Shown: in pieces, positions 32,869 to 44,852 of the stretch
Layout: every line of letters begins with the position of its first letter
How positions within the stretch are numbered: position 1 is the first letter of the stretch
Assembly (NCBI RefSeq): GCF_002575655.3
Contig: NC_053037.3
Location: 321,931,294-321,995,293, forward strand
Length of the DNA stretch: 64,000 nucleotides
Source of the DNA: Aegilops tauschii subsp. strangulata
Lineage: Eukaryota; Streptophyta; Magnoliopsida; Poales; Poaceae
Reading direction: 5' to 3'
Made by a program: the position numbers and the translations under genes
The notes under the pieces: generated by a model
Seen by the model: only the letters and a program-made list of their open reading frames with translations
Database searches by the model: none
Told to the model about the DNA's origin: nothing

Positions 32869-34794
32869 CGTACTTTTTCATTGCATTATCCATGCTAGAT
32901 TTTTTTTCTCGCTTTCTTCTTACGTGTTTGAAAAACTTTAAGAAAATCCAAAAAAATGTTGTTACTTTTTTCGGTTTTTCTTTCTAGTGTAGTTAGTTGT
33001 AGTATCTAAAAGAAAATCCAGAAAGATTTCCTTGTTCTTATTTTGCTTGTTGGGAGATTTCCTGTGTAAATAGTTTTTCTCGTTTTTGTTTTTCCTTCTT
33101 TAATTTGCTTCCTTACAGAAAAACCAAAAACTCCAAAAATATTTCAGTGTGTTTCTCTGGAATTCTTTTCTTTTTATTGAGTCATACCAAGGAGAAGACC
33201 ACGATGAAAATGTTGAGTGGCTCTCATTTGCATTATTATTGATCTAACGAAGAGCCCATATTACCTGGTTTTCTCCTTTTGAATGAAATTGTTTGCAGAT
33301 TCCAGCTTAGTCCATGACACTCTTGCACTATTATTATTTTCATATCATTCGATCGTGCAAGTGAAAGGCAATAATGATGGTATCCATGATTCAGCCTATT
33401 ATGATCAAACAAGTTTGCAATGACAATTAGAGATTATAGTTTCTCATGCCATGCTTAAGTAGCTAGGAGTAGATAATGATTTATCTTGGATGTCAACATG
33501 CATTAAAATGATTGTGATGTGGTATGATGATATGGTATCCTCTTTTGAATGTTCAAGTGGCTTGACTTAGCACATGTTCATGCATATAGTCGAATCAAAA
33601 CCAACATAGCCTCTATGATATTTATGTTCATGGTGTTCATATCCTACTCAAGCTAGTATCCAATGTTACTTATGCATAATGCATGTTCATGACCGTTTTT
33701 GCTCTCTAGATGGCCGCTTCTCAACCTATTTGCTAGCCTTCACCTGTACTAAGCGGGAATACTGCTTGTGCATCAAAATCCTAAAACCCAAGTTATTCCA
33801 GATGAGTCCACCATATATCTACCTATATGCAGTATTACCCTGTCGTTCCAAATAAATTTGCATGTGCCACCTCTATAAACTTCAAATAAACATCCGTTTT
33901 TGTGTGCCTGGAATGTTCATAGTGCGACAGGAGTTAGTAAGTATCTTCCATGCTAAGCGGGTTATTCTCATGATGAGTGTTTATTCACTCGTCCTTGCGC
34001 GTGAGGGGCGGTAATAGGGATTCCCAGTCCCGAATTCAAAATTGCAAACAATTAAACAAAACTCCCTCAGGATTGTTGTTGGTATGGACGGTACCCATGG
34101 ATTCGGCTAGTCGTGGAGTGTATTTGTTAGTGGAGGGGCAGTAAACCTTTACTTTTATCGCTTGGGAACCGCCACTAATGTGTTTAGCATGGAAGATACC
34201 GATAACTAATGGTCGCGAAGTAAACAGGAAGGGTGCATTTCTCAAAATTTCATTTATCTCTGTTTAAAAAAAATTGAGCTTTGGCACCGGTGCAAATCAC
34301 TGCTTCCATCTGCGAAGGGACTATCTATTTACTTTTATGTTGAGTCATCACCTTCTCAAATAGGCACCACATCTGAGAGCACTATTGTCATCCTCATGCA
34401 TGGTGTATAGCTAATGTTGGGTGCACCTTGAGTGGATCTTTTCTACCATGAATTACAATGTTTAGTCGCTGCTTGAACTTTGGAGGTGCTCTGCATTTAT
34501 GTTTTGCGGTCTCAGAAAGGGCTAGGGAGATACCACTATTGTCATATTACATCATGGTTGTTTTGACAAAGTGTTGTCATTTGAGATATCTTACTATTGC
34601 TCGCTAGTTGATTACGCCATTGATATAAGTTAATATAATTTTTAGGAGTTATTGTTGACATGGTTAGTCATGACCTTTGATGAAAACCTGGGTCCTACTT
34701 AAGCTTATTTATGTAAACAAGAGCAAAAGAGTTCATAACAGTTTTTCTTTTTCACTTTCAGTTTATCAACTCAATTGCTTGAGGAGCAAAGGTT
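32869..34794 (+). other. Noncoding 3' internal region of element B
   Basis: About 1.9 kb without a gene, colinear with A 16073-18073. It begins after the internal PPT-like motif with a run of TTTTTCTCG and AAAACCAAAAACTCC segments. Confidence 0.7.
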
Positions 34795-34809
34795 TAAGCT
34801 TGGGGGAGT
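34795..34809 (+). promoter_or_regulatory. Terminal polypurine tract of element B
   Basis: TAAGCTTGGGGGAGT directly precedes the 3' LTR. Confidence 0.85.
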
Positions 34810-36217
34810 TGATACGTCTTCGTCGTATCTACTTTTCCTAACACTTTTCCTCTTGTTTTGGACTCTAATTTGCATGATTTGAATGAAACTAACCCGGGCT
34901 GGCGCTGTTTTCAGCAGAACTACCATGGTCTTGTTTTTGTGCAGAAATAGAAGTTATCAGATTGGAACGAAACTTTTTGGAGAACTTTTATGGAATAAAA
35001 GAAAAATACTGGAGCCAAGAACCACCGGAGGGGGCCCCCTGGGTGAGCACAACCCACCAGGGCGCCTCCCCCCCTCCTGGCGCACCCAGGTGGGTTGTGC
35101 CCACCTAGTGGCCCCGCAAACCCTGATTCCAACTCTATAAAACCCTATTTTCGAAGAAAAAAACATGGAGAAAGAATTATCGCATTTCACGAGATGGAGC
35201 CGACGCCACCTCCTGTTCTTCATCGGGAGGCCAGATCCGGAGTCCATTTGGGGCTCCGGAGAGGGGGATCTTCGATCTTCGTCATCACGAACCCTTCTCC
35301 ATCGCCAATTCCATGATGCTCCCCATCGGGAGTGAGTAATTCCTTCGTAGGCTCGCTGGTCGGTGAGGGAGTTGGATGAGATTCATCATGTAATTGACTT
35401 AGTTTTGTTAGGGCTTGATCCCTAGTATCCATTATGTTCTGAGATTGATGTTGCTATGACTTTGCCATGCTTAATGCTTGTCACTTTGGGCCCGGGTGAC
35501 ATGATTTCAGATCTGAACCGTTTATGTTATCACCACTATATCTATGTTCTAGATCCGATCTTGCAAGTTATAGTCACCTATTACGTGTTATTATCCGTAA
35601 ACCCCGGAGTGACAGTATTTGGGATACTTTCCAGTGATGACCGTGGTTTGAGGAGTTCATGTATTCACTATGTTCTAGTGCTTTGTTCCGGTTCTCTATT
35701 AAAAGGAGGTTGTAATATCCCTTAGTTTCCATATGGGCCCCGCTGCCACGGGAGGGTAGGACAAAAGATGTCATGCAAATTCTTCCCATAAGCACGTATG
35801 GCTATTTTTGGAATACATGCCTACATTATATTTACGAACTGGAGCTAGTGCCGTATCGCCCTAGGATATGACTGTTATATGATGAATATCATCCAACAAA
35901 TTCACCGATCCAATGCCTATGAATTTTCCACATATTGTTTCTGCTAAGTTACTATTGCTACCATTACTGTTACGCTTGCTACAAAATCATTGCTATCACC
36001 GTTACTATTGTTGTTACTACTTCTATCAAAATTATCATATTACTGTGCTACTGATCATATTGTTGCAGATAATTAATCTCCAGGTGAGGTTGAATTGACA
36101 ACTCAGCTACTAATACTTGCAAATATTCTTTGGCTCCCCTTGTGTCGAATCAATAAATTTGGGTTGAATACTCTACCCTCGAAAACTATTGTGATCCCCT
36201 ATACTTGTGGGTTATCA
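34810..36217 (+). repeat. 3' LTR of element B, 1408 bp
   Basis: It starts TGATACGTCTTCGTCG and ends TGGGTTATCA, matching 1636-3040 throughout, including the GC-rich inverted repeat and TATA box. The next bases, GTTGCTGACTAGG, belong to the H antisense ORF. Confidence 0.9.
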
Positions 36218-36218
36218 G

Positions 36219-36632
36219 TTGCTGACTAGGCGGCCCTCGCTATCCTCCAGTTGGAAGACCGTTTGGAGAACGCGTTGGGTTATATCACTCGACGAGAGGT
36301 GCAGCGGGTCAGATTGATGAGGAGTTGCAGCCGGTGAAGAGACTGGGAAGGACCTGGAGTCGATCATGACGTGGCTGAACGAAGTTCCTGCTCGGGTGAA
36401 GGCTTGGAAGAAATCCGCAGCCCGGAGTGGTGCTGATGTGGCGCTGTCACTCGTCCACCTTCATTGCAAGAACATGGACGAAGAGAAGCTGAAGAATCTC
36501 TGAGTGGTGAACAAGAAGAATCTCAAGTTTGAGGATTTCTTGGAGACCTTTGCTGAAGCCGCCACACGCATCACCGACGGGATCGACCTGGAGACCTTCG
36601 TCGACCCAGCTAGCCCTCTGCCGGAGGCTTAA
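36219..36632 (+). pseudogene. H antisense extra ORF, C-terminal exon
   Basis: The first part reads AALAILQLEDRLENALGYIT, shifts frame near 36320, and continues as WLNEVPARVKAWKKSAARSG, then HCKNMDEEKLKNL, a stop (TGA near 36502), KKNLKFEDFLETFAEAATRI and DGIDLETFVDPASPLPEA ending at TAA 36630-36632. The product is helical and charged, typical of extra ORFs in Tat-type Gypsy elements. No catalytic motif is seen. It lies opposite in strand to the H pol at 57197-59126, as expected for an antisense ORF. Confidence 0.55.
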
Positions 36633-36786
36633 AACATTTGATTGAATTTGCCCCGGAATGTCGGGTGGTTGATGTAATGAAATACTTCGCCGAGCCTTGG
36701 GCTCGTTTTATCTCGGATACATTCGGATGGATCGAATCTTTGGTTTGAAACCTTTTGCGCTTCTATTTGCTTCTCGTGTTTTGTTT

Positions 36787-37466
36787 GACTTTTAGGCGAA
36801 AGCTGGTTCACATCCAAGCCCTCGAGTGTGGAGCAGATCCACTCGGACTATTTTTTAACTTAGGCGAAAGCTGGTTCGTGGCTAAGCCCTCGAGTGTGGA
36901 GCGGATCCTCACTCGGATTTTTTATAAACTTAGGCGAAAGCCGGTTCGCGGCTAAGCCCCCGAGTGTGGAACAGATCCTCACTCGGATTGATTATTAACT
37001 TAGGCAAAAACAGGTTCGCAGCTAAGCCCCTCGAGTGTGGAACAGATTCCCACTCGAATTCTTTTTTAACTTAGGAAAAAACTGGTTCACAGCTAAGCCC
37101 CCGAGTGTGGAACAAATCCTCACTCATATTGATTGTTAACTTAGGCGAAAACTGGTTCGCAGCTAAGCCCCGAGTGTGGAACAGATCCTCACTCGGATTG
37201 ATTGTTAACTTAGGTGAAAACGGGTTCGCAGCTAAGCCCCCGAGTGTGGAAAAAATCCTTACTCGTATTGATTTTTAACTTACGCGAAAAGTGGTTCGCA
37301 GCTAAGCCCCCGAGTGTGGAGCGGATCCTCACTCGGATTGTTTTTGAACTTAGGCGAAAGGTAGTTCGCAGCTAAGCCCTCCAGTGTGGAGCGGATCCTC
37401 ACTAAGATTATTTTTTATCTTAGGCGAAAGTTGGTTTGCATCTAAGCCCCTGAGTGTGGAGCATAT
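36787..37466. repeat. Tandem repeat, about 70-bp unit, about 10 copies before F
   Basis: Units start near 36857, 36927, 36997, 37067, 37137, 37207, 37277, 37347 and 37417 with AACTTAGGCGAAAGCTGGTT. Each contains GCTAAGCCCCCGAGTGTGG and GGATCCTCACTCGGATTG. A diverged first unit starts near 36787. The array is cut by element F and finishes at 56983-57035. It lies between the H pol and its antisense ORF. Confidence 0.9.
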
Positions 37467-37937
37467 TGAGGGAGTCCTGGATTAGGGGGTCCTCGGACAG
37501 CCGGACTATATACTTTGGTCGGACTGTTGGACTATGAAGATACAAGATTGAAGACTTCGTCTCGTGTCCGGGTGGGACTCTCCTTGGCGTGGAAGGCAAG
37601 CTTGGCAATTCGGATATGTAGATCTCCTCCCTTGTAACCAACTCTGTGTAACCCTAGCCCCCTCCGATGTCTATATAAACCGGAGGGTTTAGCCTGTAGG
37701 ACAACAACAATCATAATCATAGGCTAGCTTCTAGGGTTTAGCCTCTACGATCTCGTGGTAGATCAACTCTTGTAATACTCATATCATCAAGATCAATCAA
37801 GCAGGAAGTAGGGTATTACCTCCATCGAGAGGGCCCGAACCTGGGTAAACATTGTGTCCCCCGCCTCCTGTTACCATCCGCCTTAAACGCACAGTTCGGG
37901 ACCCCCTACCTGAGATCCGCCGGTTTTGACACCGACA
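37467..37937 (+). repeat. 5' LTR of F, 471 bp
   Basis: It begins TGAGGGAGTCC and ends TTTTGACACCGACA. A TATA box CTATATAAAC lies at 37671-37680. By eye it differs from the 3' LTR at about 20 positions, with no length difference. Confidence 0.9.
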
Positions 37938-37938
37938 T

Positions 37939-37955
37939 TGGTGCTTTCATTGAGA
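37939..37955 (+). promoter_or_regulatory. Candidate primer-binding site of F
   Basis: TGGTGCTTTCATTGAGA follows the LTR by one base, the usual position. I have not assigned the tRNA. Confidence 0.5.
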
Positions 37956-37984
37956 GTTCCACTGTGCCGTCACAATAAGGCTGG

Positions 37985-38850
37985 ATGGCTCATCTTGTTG
38001 TCAAGGACAACATCACCTCGGGGGGAGCCCTGGCTGTAGGCCAAACTCTCCGACTAGGCGGCTTCCTCATGACCGCCCGTTCGGCCGTTGCGCCGACGAT
38101 GACTTCTCGGGTCATTAAAAACAGCCTCCACATCGGCTCGGGATTCGCCGAGCAGATGGATCCAATGGAGCTCTCCTCCTTGAACGAGCTCTTGGATCGT
38201 GTCGCCGCCCTGGGAGTCTCTACGGACTATGATCGGATCGGGCCTAAACCCGACCAAAGGGATATTAACTCTCCGCCGGTCACCCATCAGATAGCGGTGG
38301 TGGAGGAGCAACGCAGCGATTCTTCCTCTGCCTTGAGGACAAATTATGTCCGGATTCCCGAGCTCTCCGAGCCGGATACCCGTCTACGGGAGGACATGGC
38401 CCAAGCATTGAACCTAGAATCAGACAGCGGGCCAGATCTATTGGGCAACATCCCGGAGCCCGAACTGCCAAGCTCGGAAACTCCTCCGCCCCTGGGTCTC
38501 AGATCGGGTCAGGGTTCGGACCTAAATCTACCCACCCACCCAGATATAAGCGATCTTTCCCACATTAGACAAGAGCCCCAAGAGACAGGACATCACTATT
38601 GGGCCAGATTCCTCCTTGTAATGAGCAAGGTCAAGGACTGTCGCAAGGAAGATGCAATTTCATTCTTCTACAAAAATTGCATGGACAAGGGAATCCTCAA
38701 CGCCATAAGTCGCCGTGACATAGCACACTTCGCTGACTTGGCAGCCATAGTACAGAAGTACTGTGCAATGGAAAGCGCCTGGAAAACCCAAACAAAATTC
38801 TGGGATCCTCCGGCTCTCACTAGACCCCCCCCCCCCCCGTCCGAACTAAA
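37985..38850 (+). pseudogene. F Gag, shortened
   Basis: The frame starts at ATG 37985 (MAHLVVKDNITSGG), 48 bases after the LTR. It has an acidic, proline-rich middle and a C-terminal Gag remnant (HHYWARFLLVMSKVKDCRKE, then ISFFYKNCMDKGILNAISRR). It is shorter than usual for Gypsy Gag, and no CCHC zinc knuckle is visible, so an internal deletion is likely. A run of 15 or more cytosines near 38825 marks a frame change into the protease frame. Confidence 0.7.
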
Positions 38851-39756
38851 AGGGTGTACTCTCGTAAGTCACCTGATCAAATTACAAAGAAACCAAAGCC
38901 CACTACAGGGCGTGGAACTGTACTGGAGGGATGGCTCAACGGGCCATGCAAAATTCACAGTACACCTGATACCATGCCAACACACAGCCTCAGAGCATGT
39001 TGGATACTCCGGCAGGTGGCCAAGAGTGGCGAGGATCTCCTCATCCACAACACCACAGAGCACCATCCCGGGGAAAATAACAATACAGTATTGACAGTCT
39101 TCGAGACCTTCGCCTCGAATAATAGGCGCAAGCGAGCACTTCGCAGCCTTGCCGAAGTCTGCCATGTGACAGCAATAAATCCATGGAGCGATACGGCTAT
39201 AACCTTCAATGCCAGTGATGAACCTAAATTCCGAACAGCCCGAGCACCAGCCGCCTTGGTCCTTAATCCAATTGTGGACGGTTTCTGGCTTACTAAAGTG
39301 CTCATGGACGGTGGCATTGGATTAAACCTCATCTATGAGGAGACTCTTCGAAAAATGGAAATAGACAAGAGCCGCATTGAGCAAAGCAGCACGACCTTCA
39401 GAGGAATCATCCCTAGTCGGGAGGCACGATGTGCGGGAAAAATCACACTAGATGTGGTATTCGGCACGCCGGAGAATTATAGGTCCGAAGAAATCACATT
39501 CCAAGTGGCCCCGTTCAGTAGCGGATACCACGCCCTTTTAGGGCGGGAGGCATTCACGATCTTCCAAGCTATACCCCATTACGGGTACATGAAGCTCAAA
39601 ATGCTCAGGCCCAATGTAATTATCACTCTAGCTAGTGATCCGGACATAGCACTCCGCGCCGAAAATAAAACCGCCGCACTAGCCCTCGAGGCGTTATCCG
39701 AAGCCCTTGCGGCCGAAGAACTAACTGCGCTGCCACAGTGGACAGGGACGACGTGA
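38851..39756 (+). pseudogene. F protease region
   Basis: This frame follows the poly-C frame change. The retropepsin-like segment reads VLNPIVDGFWLTKVLMDGGI, with DGG in place of the usual D-[ST]-G active site. It continues GLNLIYEETLRKMEI and YHALLGREAFTIFQAIPHYG. The frame breaks near 39740, where an overlapping frame takes over toward RT. It would cleave the Gag-Pol polyprotein. Confidence 0.7.
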
Positions 39757-41309
39757 TACTCGACAAAAGACCCAAAACCACCTCTTTTAAACCAGTGGGC
39801 GAAATAGTCAAATTCCAGGTCCACCCAACGGACCCTACAAAAACAGCATCCATCGGGGAGCTAAACCCCACAACAGACGCCGCACTGCGAGAGTTCTTGC
39901 GCGAGAATTGGGACATCTTTGCCTGGTATCCTTCAGACATGCCAGGAATCCCATGCAGGCTGGCCGAGCATAGCCTTAACATTCTAAAGGGGTTCAAGCC
40001 GGTCAAACAGACTCTTCGGCGTTTCTCTGAGCCTAAGCGACAAGCCATGGGAGAAGAGCTAGCCAAGTTACTCGAGGCCGGATTCATTAGATAAATAAAA
40101 CATCCGGACTGGCTAGCAAACCTGGTGATGGTACCAAAGAAGGACAAATCATGGCGCCTATGTGTCGATTTCAAGGACCTTAACAAGGCTTGCCCCAAGG
40201 ATCCATTCCCCCTCCCCCGCATCGATCAAATCATCGACGCCACCGCAGGACACGACTCATTGTGTTTCCTCGACGCATACTCCGGATACCATCAAATTAA
40301 GATGGCGGAGTCCGATCAAGCCACAATGGCATTTATCACTCCATACGGCCCCTTCTATTTTAACACCATGCCTTTCGGGCTCAAAAACACCGGTGCAACC
40401 TATCAACGCATGATTCAGACATGCCTGGAAACACAAATCGGCAAAACAGTGGAGGCATACGTAGATGATGTGGTCATTAAAACCAGACACGTCGAATCCT
40501 TAATAGATGACTTGAGGCTCACGTTCGACAATCTCCGAACATATGACATCAAGCTCAATCCGGAAAAATGCGTTTTCGGCGTGCCCGCTGGAAAGCTCTT
40601 GGGCTTCATCGTCTCTAATAGAGGAAATGAAGCAAATCTGGCTAAAATCCAAGCTTTGTCACAGTTGGCTATCCCAACAGACCTCAAGCAAATCTAGAAA
40701 TTAACTGGATGCGTGGCTGCCTTAAGCCGCTTTATCTCCCGATTAGGAGAAAAGGCACTACCCCTTTATTGCCTTCTTCGACGCACCGAACACTTCGAGT
40801 GGACGGATGCGGCCACGGCCGGATTGGAAGAAATAAAAGTCGTCTTGGCCACCAACCCAATCTTGGCCGCGCCAAATGTCGTCGAACCAATGTTGTTATA
40901 TATAGCGGCAACACACCAAGTTGTAAGCGCAGTGCTCGTCGTCGAACGAGCGACGGACGGACATAAGTTCCCGCTTCAAAAGCCGATTTACTACATATCC
41001 ACTGTCCTCACTCCATCCAAATCACGGTACCCACATTATCAAAAGATAGCATACGCGGTCTTCATGGCATCCCGGAAATTACAACACTACTTTCAAGAGT
41101 GTTCAATTACGGTGGCCTCTGAAGTACCACTCAATGACATAATAAATAACCGCGATGCCACGGGCCAGATTGCTAAATGGGCTATAAAGCTCCTCCCGTT
41201 CGACATAACATATAAACCACGGCGAGCCATTAAGTCGCAAGTACTGGCGGATTTCGTCGCCGAATGGACGGAAGCCGAACTCCCTAAAAGAGTACGGCGC
41301 GTACTCTAA
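39738..41309 (+). pseudogene. F reverse transcriptase and start of RNase H region
   Basis: The frame reads VDRDDVILDKRPK and then the RT core: MVPKKDKSWRLCVDFKDLNK, FLDAYSGYHQIKM, NTMPFGLKN and the catalytic AYVDDVVIKT (YVDD codons at 40458-40469). Stops are TAA 40092-40094 and TAG 40695-40697. The RT-RNase H connection continues ALPLYCLLRRTEHFEWTDAA, then PKSRYPHYQKIAYAVFMASR. A one-base insertion near 41288, in a short A run, shifts the frame before RNase H. RT copies the element RNA to DNA in cytoplasmic particles. The copy is inactive. Confidence 0.9.
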
Positions 41310-41808
41310 TTGGATCATGCACTTTGATGGCTCTAAGATGTTGGCTGGGCTGGGGGCAGGCGTCGTCCTGACATCCCCCACCGGAGATACAGTCCAATAC
41401 GTACTCCAAATATTATACACAGACTCCAACAATGCAGCAGAGTATGAGGCCCTGTTGCATGGTCTCCGGATGGCAGTCTCCATGGGCATTCAACACCTAG
41501 AGGTGCATGGGGATTCAAACCTCGCAATATCTCAAATAAATGGAGACTTTGGCGCCAAGGACCCAGAAATGGCGGCTTACCGCAACGCCGTCCTCAAAAT
41601 GTCAGCTCGGTTCGAGGGGCTTGAATTCCACCATGTGGTCCGAGAAAACAATCAAGCGGCGGATATCCTTGCCTGCATCGGCGCTAAGCGCGACCCTGTC
41701 CCACCTAATATTTTCTTGGAAAGGCTGTTTAAGCCATCCGTGGTGTGGGAAGGGGAGACTGGCAACAACGGTCCGGATCCGGACACAACCCTAGATCCCG
41801 AACACTGA
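41310..41808 (+). pseudogene. F RNase H domain
   Basis: The frame after the 41288 insertion reads MHFDGSKMLAGLGAGVVL, NNAAEYEALLHGLRMA and VHGDSNLAISQING, giving the D-E-D set expected of RNase H. This is the RNase H type of the Tat lineage, with a reading frame into VVRENNQAADILACIGAKRD. It ends at TGA 41806-41808, and the integrase follows in other frames. Confidence 0.8.
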
Positions 41809-41851
41809 CGTAATCGGAGGCTCTGCCACCGAAATAACACCTTCGGCCCAC

Positions 41852-42303
41852 GTGATTATGGCTGTCATCGCCCCATGGACAGAACCCTTCTTGGCCTACC
41901 TAACTAGGCAAGAACTCCCTGAGGACCCAAACAAGGCACGTTGCATTGTGCGGCGGTCTAAAGCCTACAAGGTCCACGAGGGAGAGCTTTATAAGAAAAG
42001 CGCTACCGGAGTACTTCAAAGGTGCATCTCCGAAGAGGAAGGGCGGCAACTTTTGGCAGAAATTCATGCTGGACTTGGCGGCACCACGCCGCAGCTCAGG
42101 CCCTTGTAAGCAAGGCCTTCCGTACAGGTTTTTACTGGCCGACGGCCCGAGCAGACGCACAGGACCTTGTTCAACGTTGCGTCGGTTGCCAGCTTTTTGC
42201 AAACCAAAGCCATATGCCACCTACCGCTCTCCAAATAATCCCCATTACTTGGCCCTTTGCGGTCTGGGGGCTTGATATGGTCGGACCCCTTAAAGGGGGA
42301 AGC
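41852..42303 (+). pseudogene. F integrase, N-terminal part
   Basis: Linker and zinc-binding region: SEEEGRQLLAEIHAGLGG, a frame change near 42085, then KAFRTGFYWPTARADAQDLV and QRCVGCQLFANQS (the CxxC of the HHCC domain). The first catalytic aspartate lies in WGLDMVGPLKG (about 42260-42295). The Angela solo LTR interrupts right after this motif. Confidence 0.75.
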
Positions 42304-44043
42304 TGAAGGAAATATGACCTAGAGGCAATAATAAAGTATTATTTATTTCCTTATATCATGATAAATGTTTATTATTCATGCTAGAATTGTATTAACCGGA
42401 AACATGATACATGTGTGAATACATAGACAAACAGAGTGTCACTAGTATGCCTCTACTTGACTAGCTCGTTAATCAAAAATGGTTATGTTTCCTAGCCATA
42501 GACATGAGTTGTCATTTGATTAACGGGATCACCTCATTAGGAGAATGACGTGATTGACTTGACCCATTCCGTTAGCTTAGCACTCGATCGTTTAGTATGT
42601 TGCTATTGCTTTCTTCATGACTTATACATGTTCCTATGACTATGAGATTATGCAACTCCCGTTTACCGGAGGAACACTTTGTGTGCTACCAAACGTCACA
42701 ACATAACTGGGTGATTATAAAGGTGCTCTACAGGTGTCTCCAAACGTGCTTGTTGGGTTGGCGTATTTCGAGATTAGGATTTGTCACTCTGATTGTCGGA
42801 GAGGTATCTCTGGGCCCACTCGGTAATGCACATCACTATAAGCCTTGCAAGCATTGTGACTAATGAGTTAGTTGTGGGATGATGTATTACAGAACGAGTA
42901 AAGAGACTTGCCGGTAACGAGATTGAACTAGGTATCGAGATACCGACGATCGAATCTGAGGCAAGTAACATACCGATGACAAAGGGAACAACGTATGTTG
43001 TTATGCGGTCTGACCGATAAAGATCTTCGTAGAATATGTAGGAACCAATATGAGCATCCAGGTTCCGCTATTGGTTATTGACCGAAGAGGTGTCTCGGTC
43101 ATGTCTACATAGTTCTCGAACCCGTAGGGTCCGCACGCTTAACGTTACGATGACAGTTATATTATGAGTTTATATGTTTTGATGTACCGAAGGTTGTTTG
43201 GAGTCCCGAATGTGATCACGGACATGACGAGGAGTCTCGAAATGGTCGAGACATAAAGATTGATATATTGGACGACTATATTCGGACACCGGAAGTGTTC
43301 CGGAGAAGTTTCGGATAAAACCAGAGTGCCGGAGGGGTTACTGGAACCCCCCGGGGAAGTATTGGGCCTTAGTGGGCCTGAGGGGAGAGAGAGGGCGGCA
43401 GCCAGGAGGTGGCGCGCCCCCTCCCATGAGGAGTCCGAATTGGACTAGGGGAGGGGGGCGCGGCCCCTCTTTCCCTCTCCCTCTCCCTCTCTTTCCTTCC
43501 CCCTCTCTCTTCCTAGTTGGACTAGGAAAGGGGAGTCCTACTCCTACTAGGAGGAGGACTCCCCCCCTCTCCTTGGCGCGCCCCAAGGGCAGCCGGCCTC
43601 CCCCCTTGCTCCTTTATATACGGGGGCAGGGGCACCTCAAGGCACACAATTGATATACGATATTTTAGCCGTGTGCGGTACCCCCTCCACCATATTACAC
43701 CTCGATAATATCATTGCGGAGCTTAGGCGAAGCCCTGCGTTGGTAGAACATCATCATCGTCACCACGCCGTCGTGCTGATGAAACTCTCCCTCAACACTC
43801 GGCAGGATCGGAGTTCGAGGGACGTCATCGAGCTGAACGTGCGCTGAACTCGGAGGTGCCGTGCGTTCGGTACTTGATCGGTCGGATCGTGAAGACGTAC
43901 GACTACATCAACCGCGTTGTGATAACGCTTCCGCTTTCGGTCTACGAGGGTACGTGGATAACACTCTCCCCTCTCGTTGCTATGCATCACCATGATCTTG
44001 CGTGTGCGTAGGAATTTTTTTGAAATTACTACGTTCCCCAACA
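42304..44043 (+). mobile_element. Angela/BARE-type solo LTR in F integrase, plus orientation
   Basis: It begins TGAAGGAAATATGACCTAGAG-type sequence and ends ACGTTCCCCAACA. Flanks GAAGC (42299-42303) and AAAGC (44044-44048) are a TSD with one mismatch. The TATA box TTTATATAC is at about 43613. The CT-rich and GA-rich stretches around 43460-43560 are part of the LTR. The integrase frame continues on the far side. Confidence 0.95.
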
Positions 44044-44852
44044 AAAGCCATAAGAAAAAATACCTATTGGTCATGGTGGATAAATTCACCAAATGGATAG
44101 AAGCAAAACCAGTTAAAACGGCCGAGTCCGGACCAGTGATAGACTTCATATCCGGGGTTGTACACCGTTACGGCGTCCCCCACAGCATCATCACCGATAA
44201 CGGCTCGAACTTTACAGCCGACGAGGTAAAAACTTGGTGCAGCAACATGGGCATTAAGCTCGATTATGCCTCTGTCTATCACCTGCAAACTATCGGTCAA
44301 GTCGAGCGAGCAAATGGTCTTATCATGAGCAGCATTAAACCCAGATTAGTGCGATCCTTGAAGGAATCAAATACGCACTGGGTCGAGGAGCTCGACTCCG
44401 TACTATGGGGGCTGCGGACCACGCCGAATCGCACTACCGGATACACACCATTCTTTATGGTGTACGACGCAGAGGCGGTACTGCCCTGTGACATAATTCA
44501 TGACTCACCTCGAGTGCGCATGTACGAAGAGAAAGAAGCTGAGCTTGATCGGCAGGACAGTTTGGACGCCCTCGAGGAGGAGCGTGACGTGGCAAAAGCC
44601 CGCTTCGCATTCTATCAGCAACAGGCTCGACGGTATCAAAGCAGAGAAGTACGGGCCAAAACTTATAACGTTGGCAAACTCGTTCTACGCTTACCAGAGA
44701 AGAAAAAGAACAAGCTCAAGCCCAAATGGGAAGGTCCCTTTGTTATTGACCAAGTTCTGACCGGTGGAGCGTACCGTCTGCGGGATGCCTCGGCGAATCG
44801 ACTCGAGCCAAACCCATGGAACGCAGCCAGACTCCGAAGGTTCTACGCCTAG
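44044..44852 (+). pseudogene. F integrase, core and C-terminal part
   Basis: It resumes KKKYLLVMVDKFTKWIEAKP and carries the second catalytic aspartate in SIITDNGSNFTADEV and the glutamate in GQVERANGLIMS. The usual PQTNGQ is LQTIGQ here, a damaged core motif. LWGLRTTPNRTTGYTPFFMV and a C-terminal KPKWEGPFVIDQVLTGGAYR region follow, ending at TAG 44850-44852. Integrase would insert the cDNA into the genome. Confidence 0.85.

Larger units (their letters stand above)
1636..36217 (+). mobile_element. Element B: nonautonomous Gypsy-type LTR retrotransposon, 1.4-kb LTR family
   Basis: B runs 5' LTR (1636-3040), tRNA-Asp primer site, gag-protease (3119-5940), LTR-like internal region (about 6060-6480), ORF2 (31842-32830), terminal polypurine tract and 3' LTR (34810-36217). 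It is split by element A at 6585/31806. Across that gap the B sequence is colinear with A, which confirms the interruption. No reverse transcriptase or integrase is present. No TSD can be found because the left side is joined to the truncated copy C. The family resembles abundant Triticeae Gypsy families whose LTRs open TGATACGTCTCC; I do not give it a name. Confidence 0.8.
36218..37466 (-). mobile_element. Gypsy element H, middle segment
   Basis: This continues H beyond element B. It holds the end of the plus-strand antisense ORF and a 70-bp tandem repeat array, and is cut at 37466 by element F (TSD CATAT). It resumes at 56983 with the last repeat unit. Confidence 0.7.

Noticed and set aside
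36787..37466. Possible CRISPR-like array
   Set aside because: Units are contiguous 70-bp tandem repeats with no unique spacers, in plant repeat DNA.
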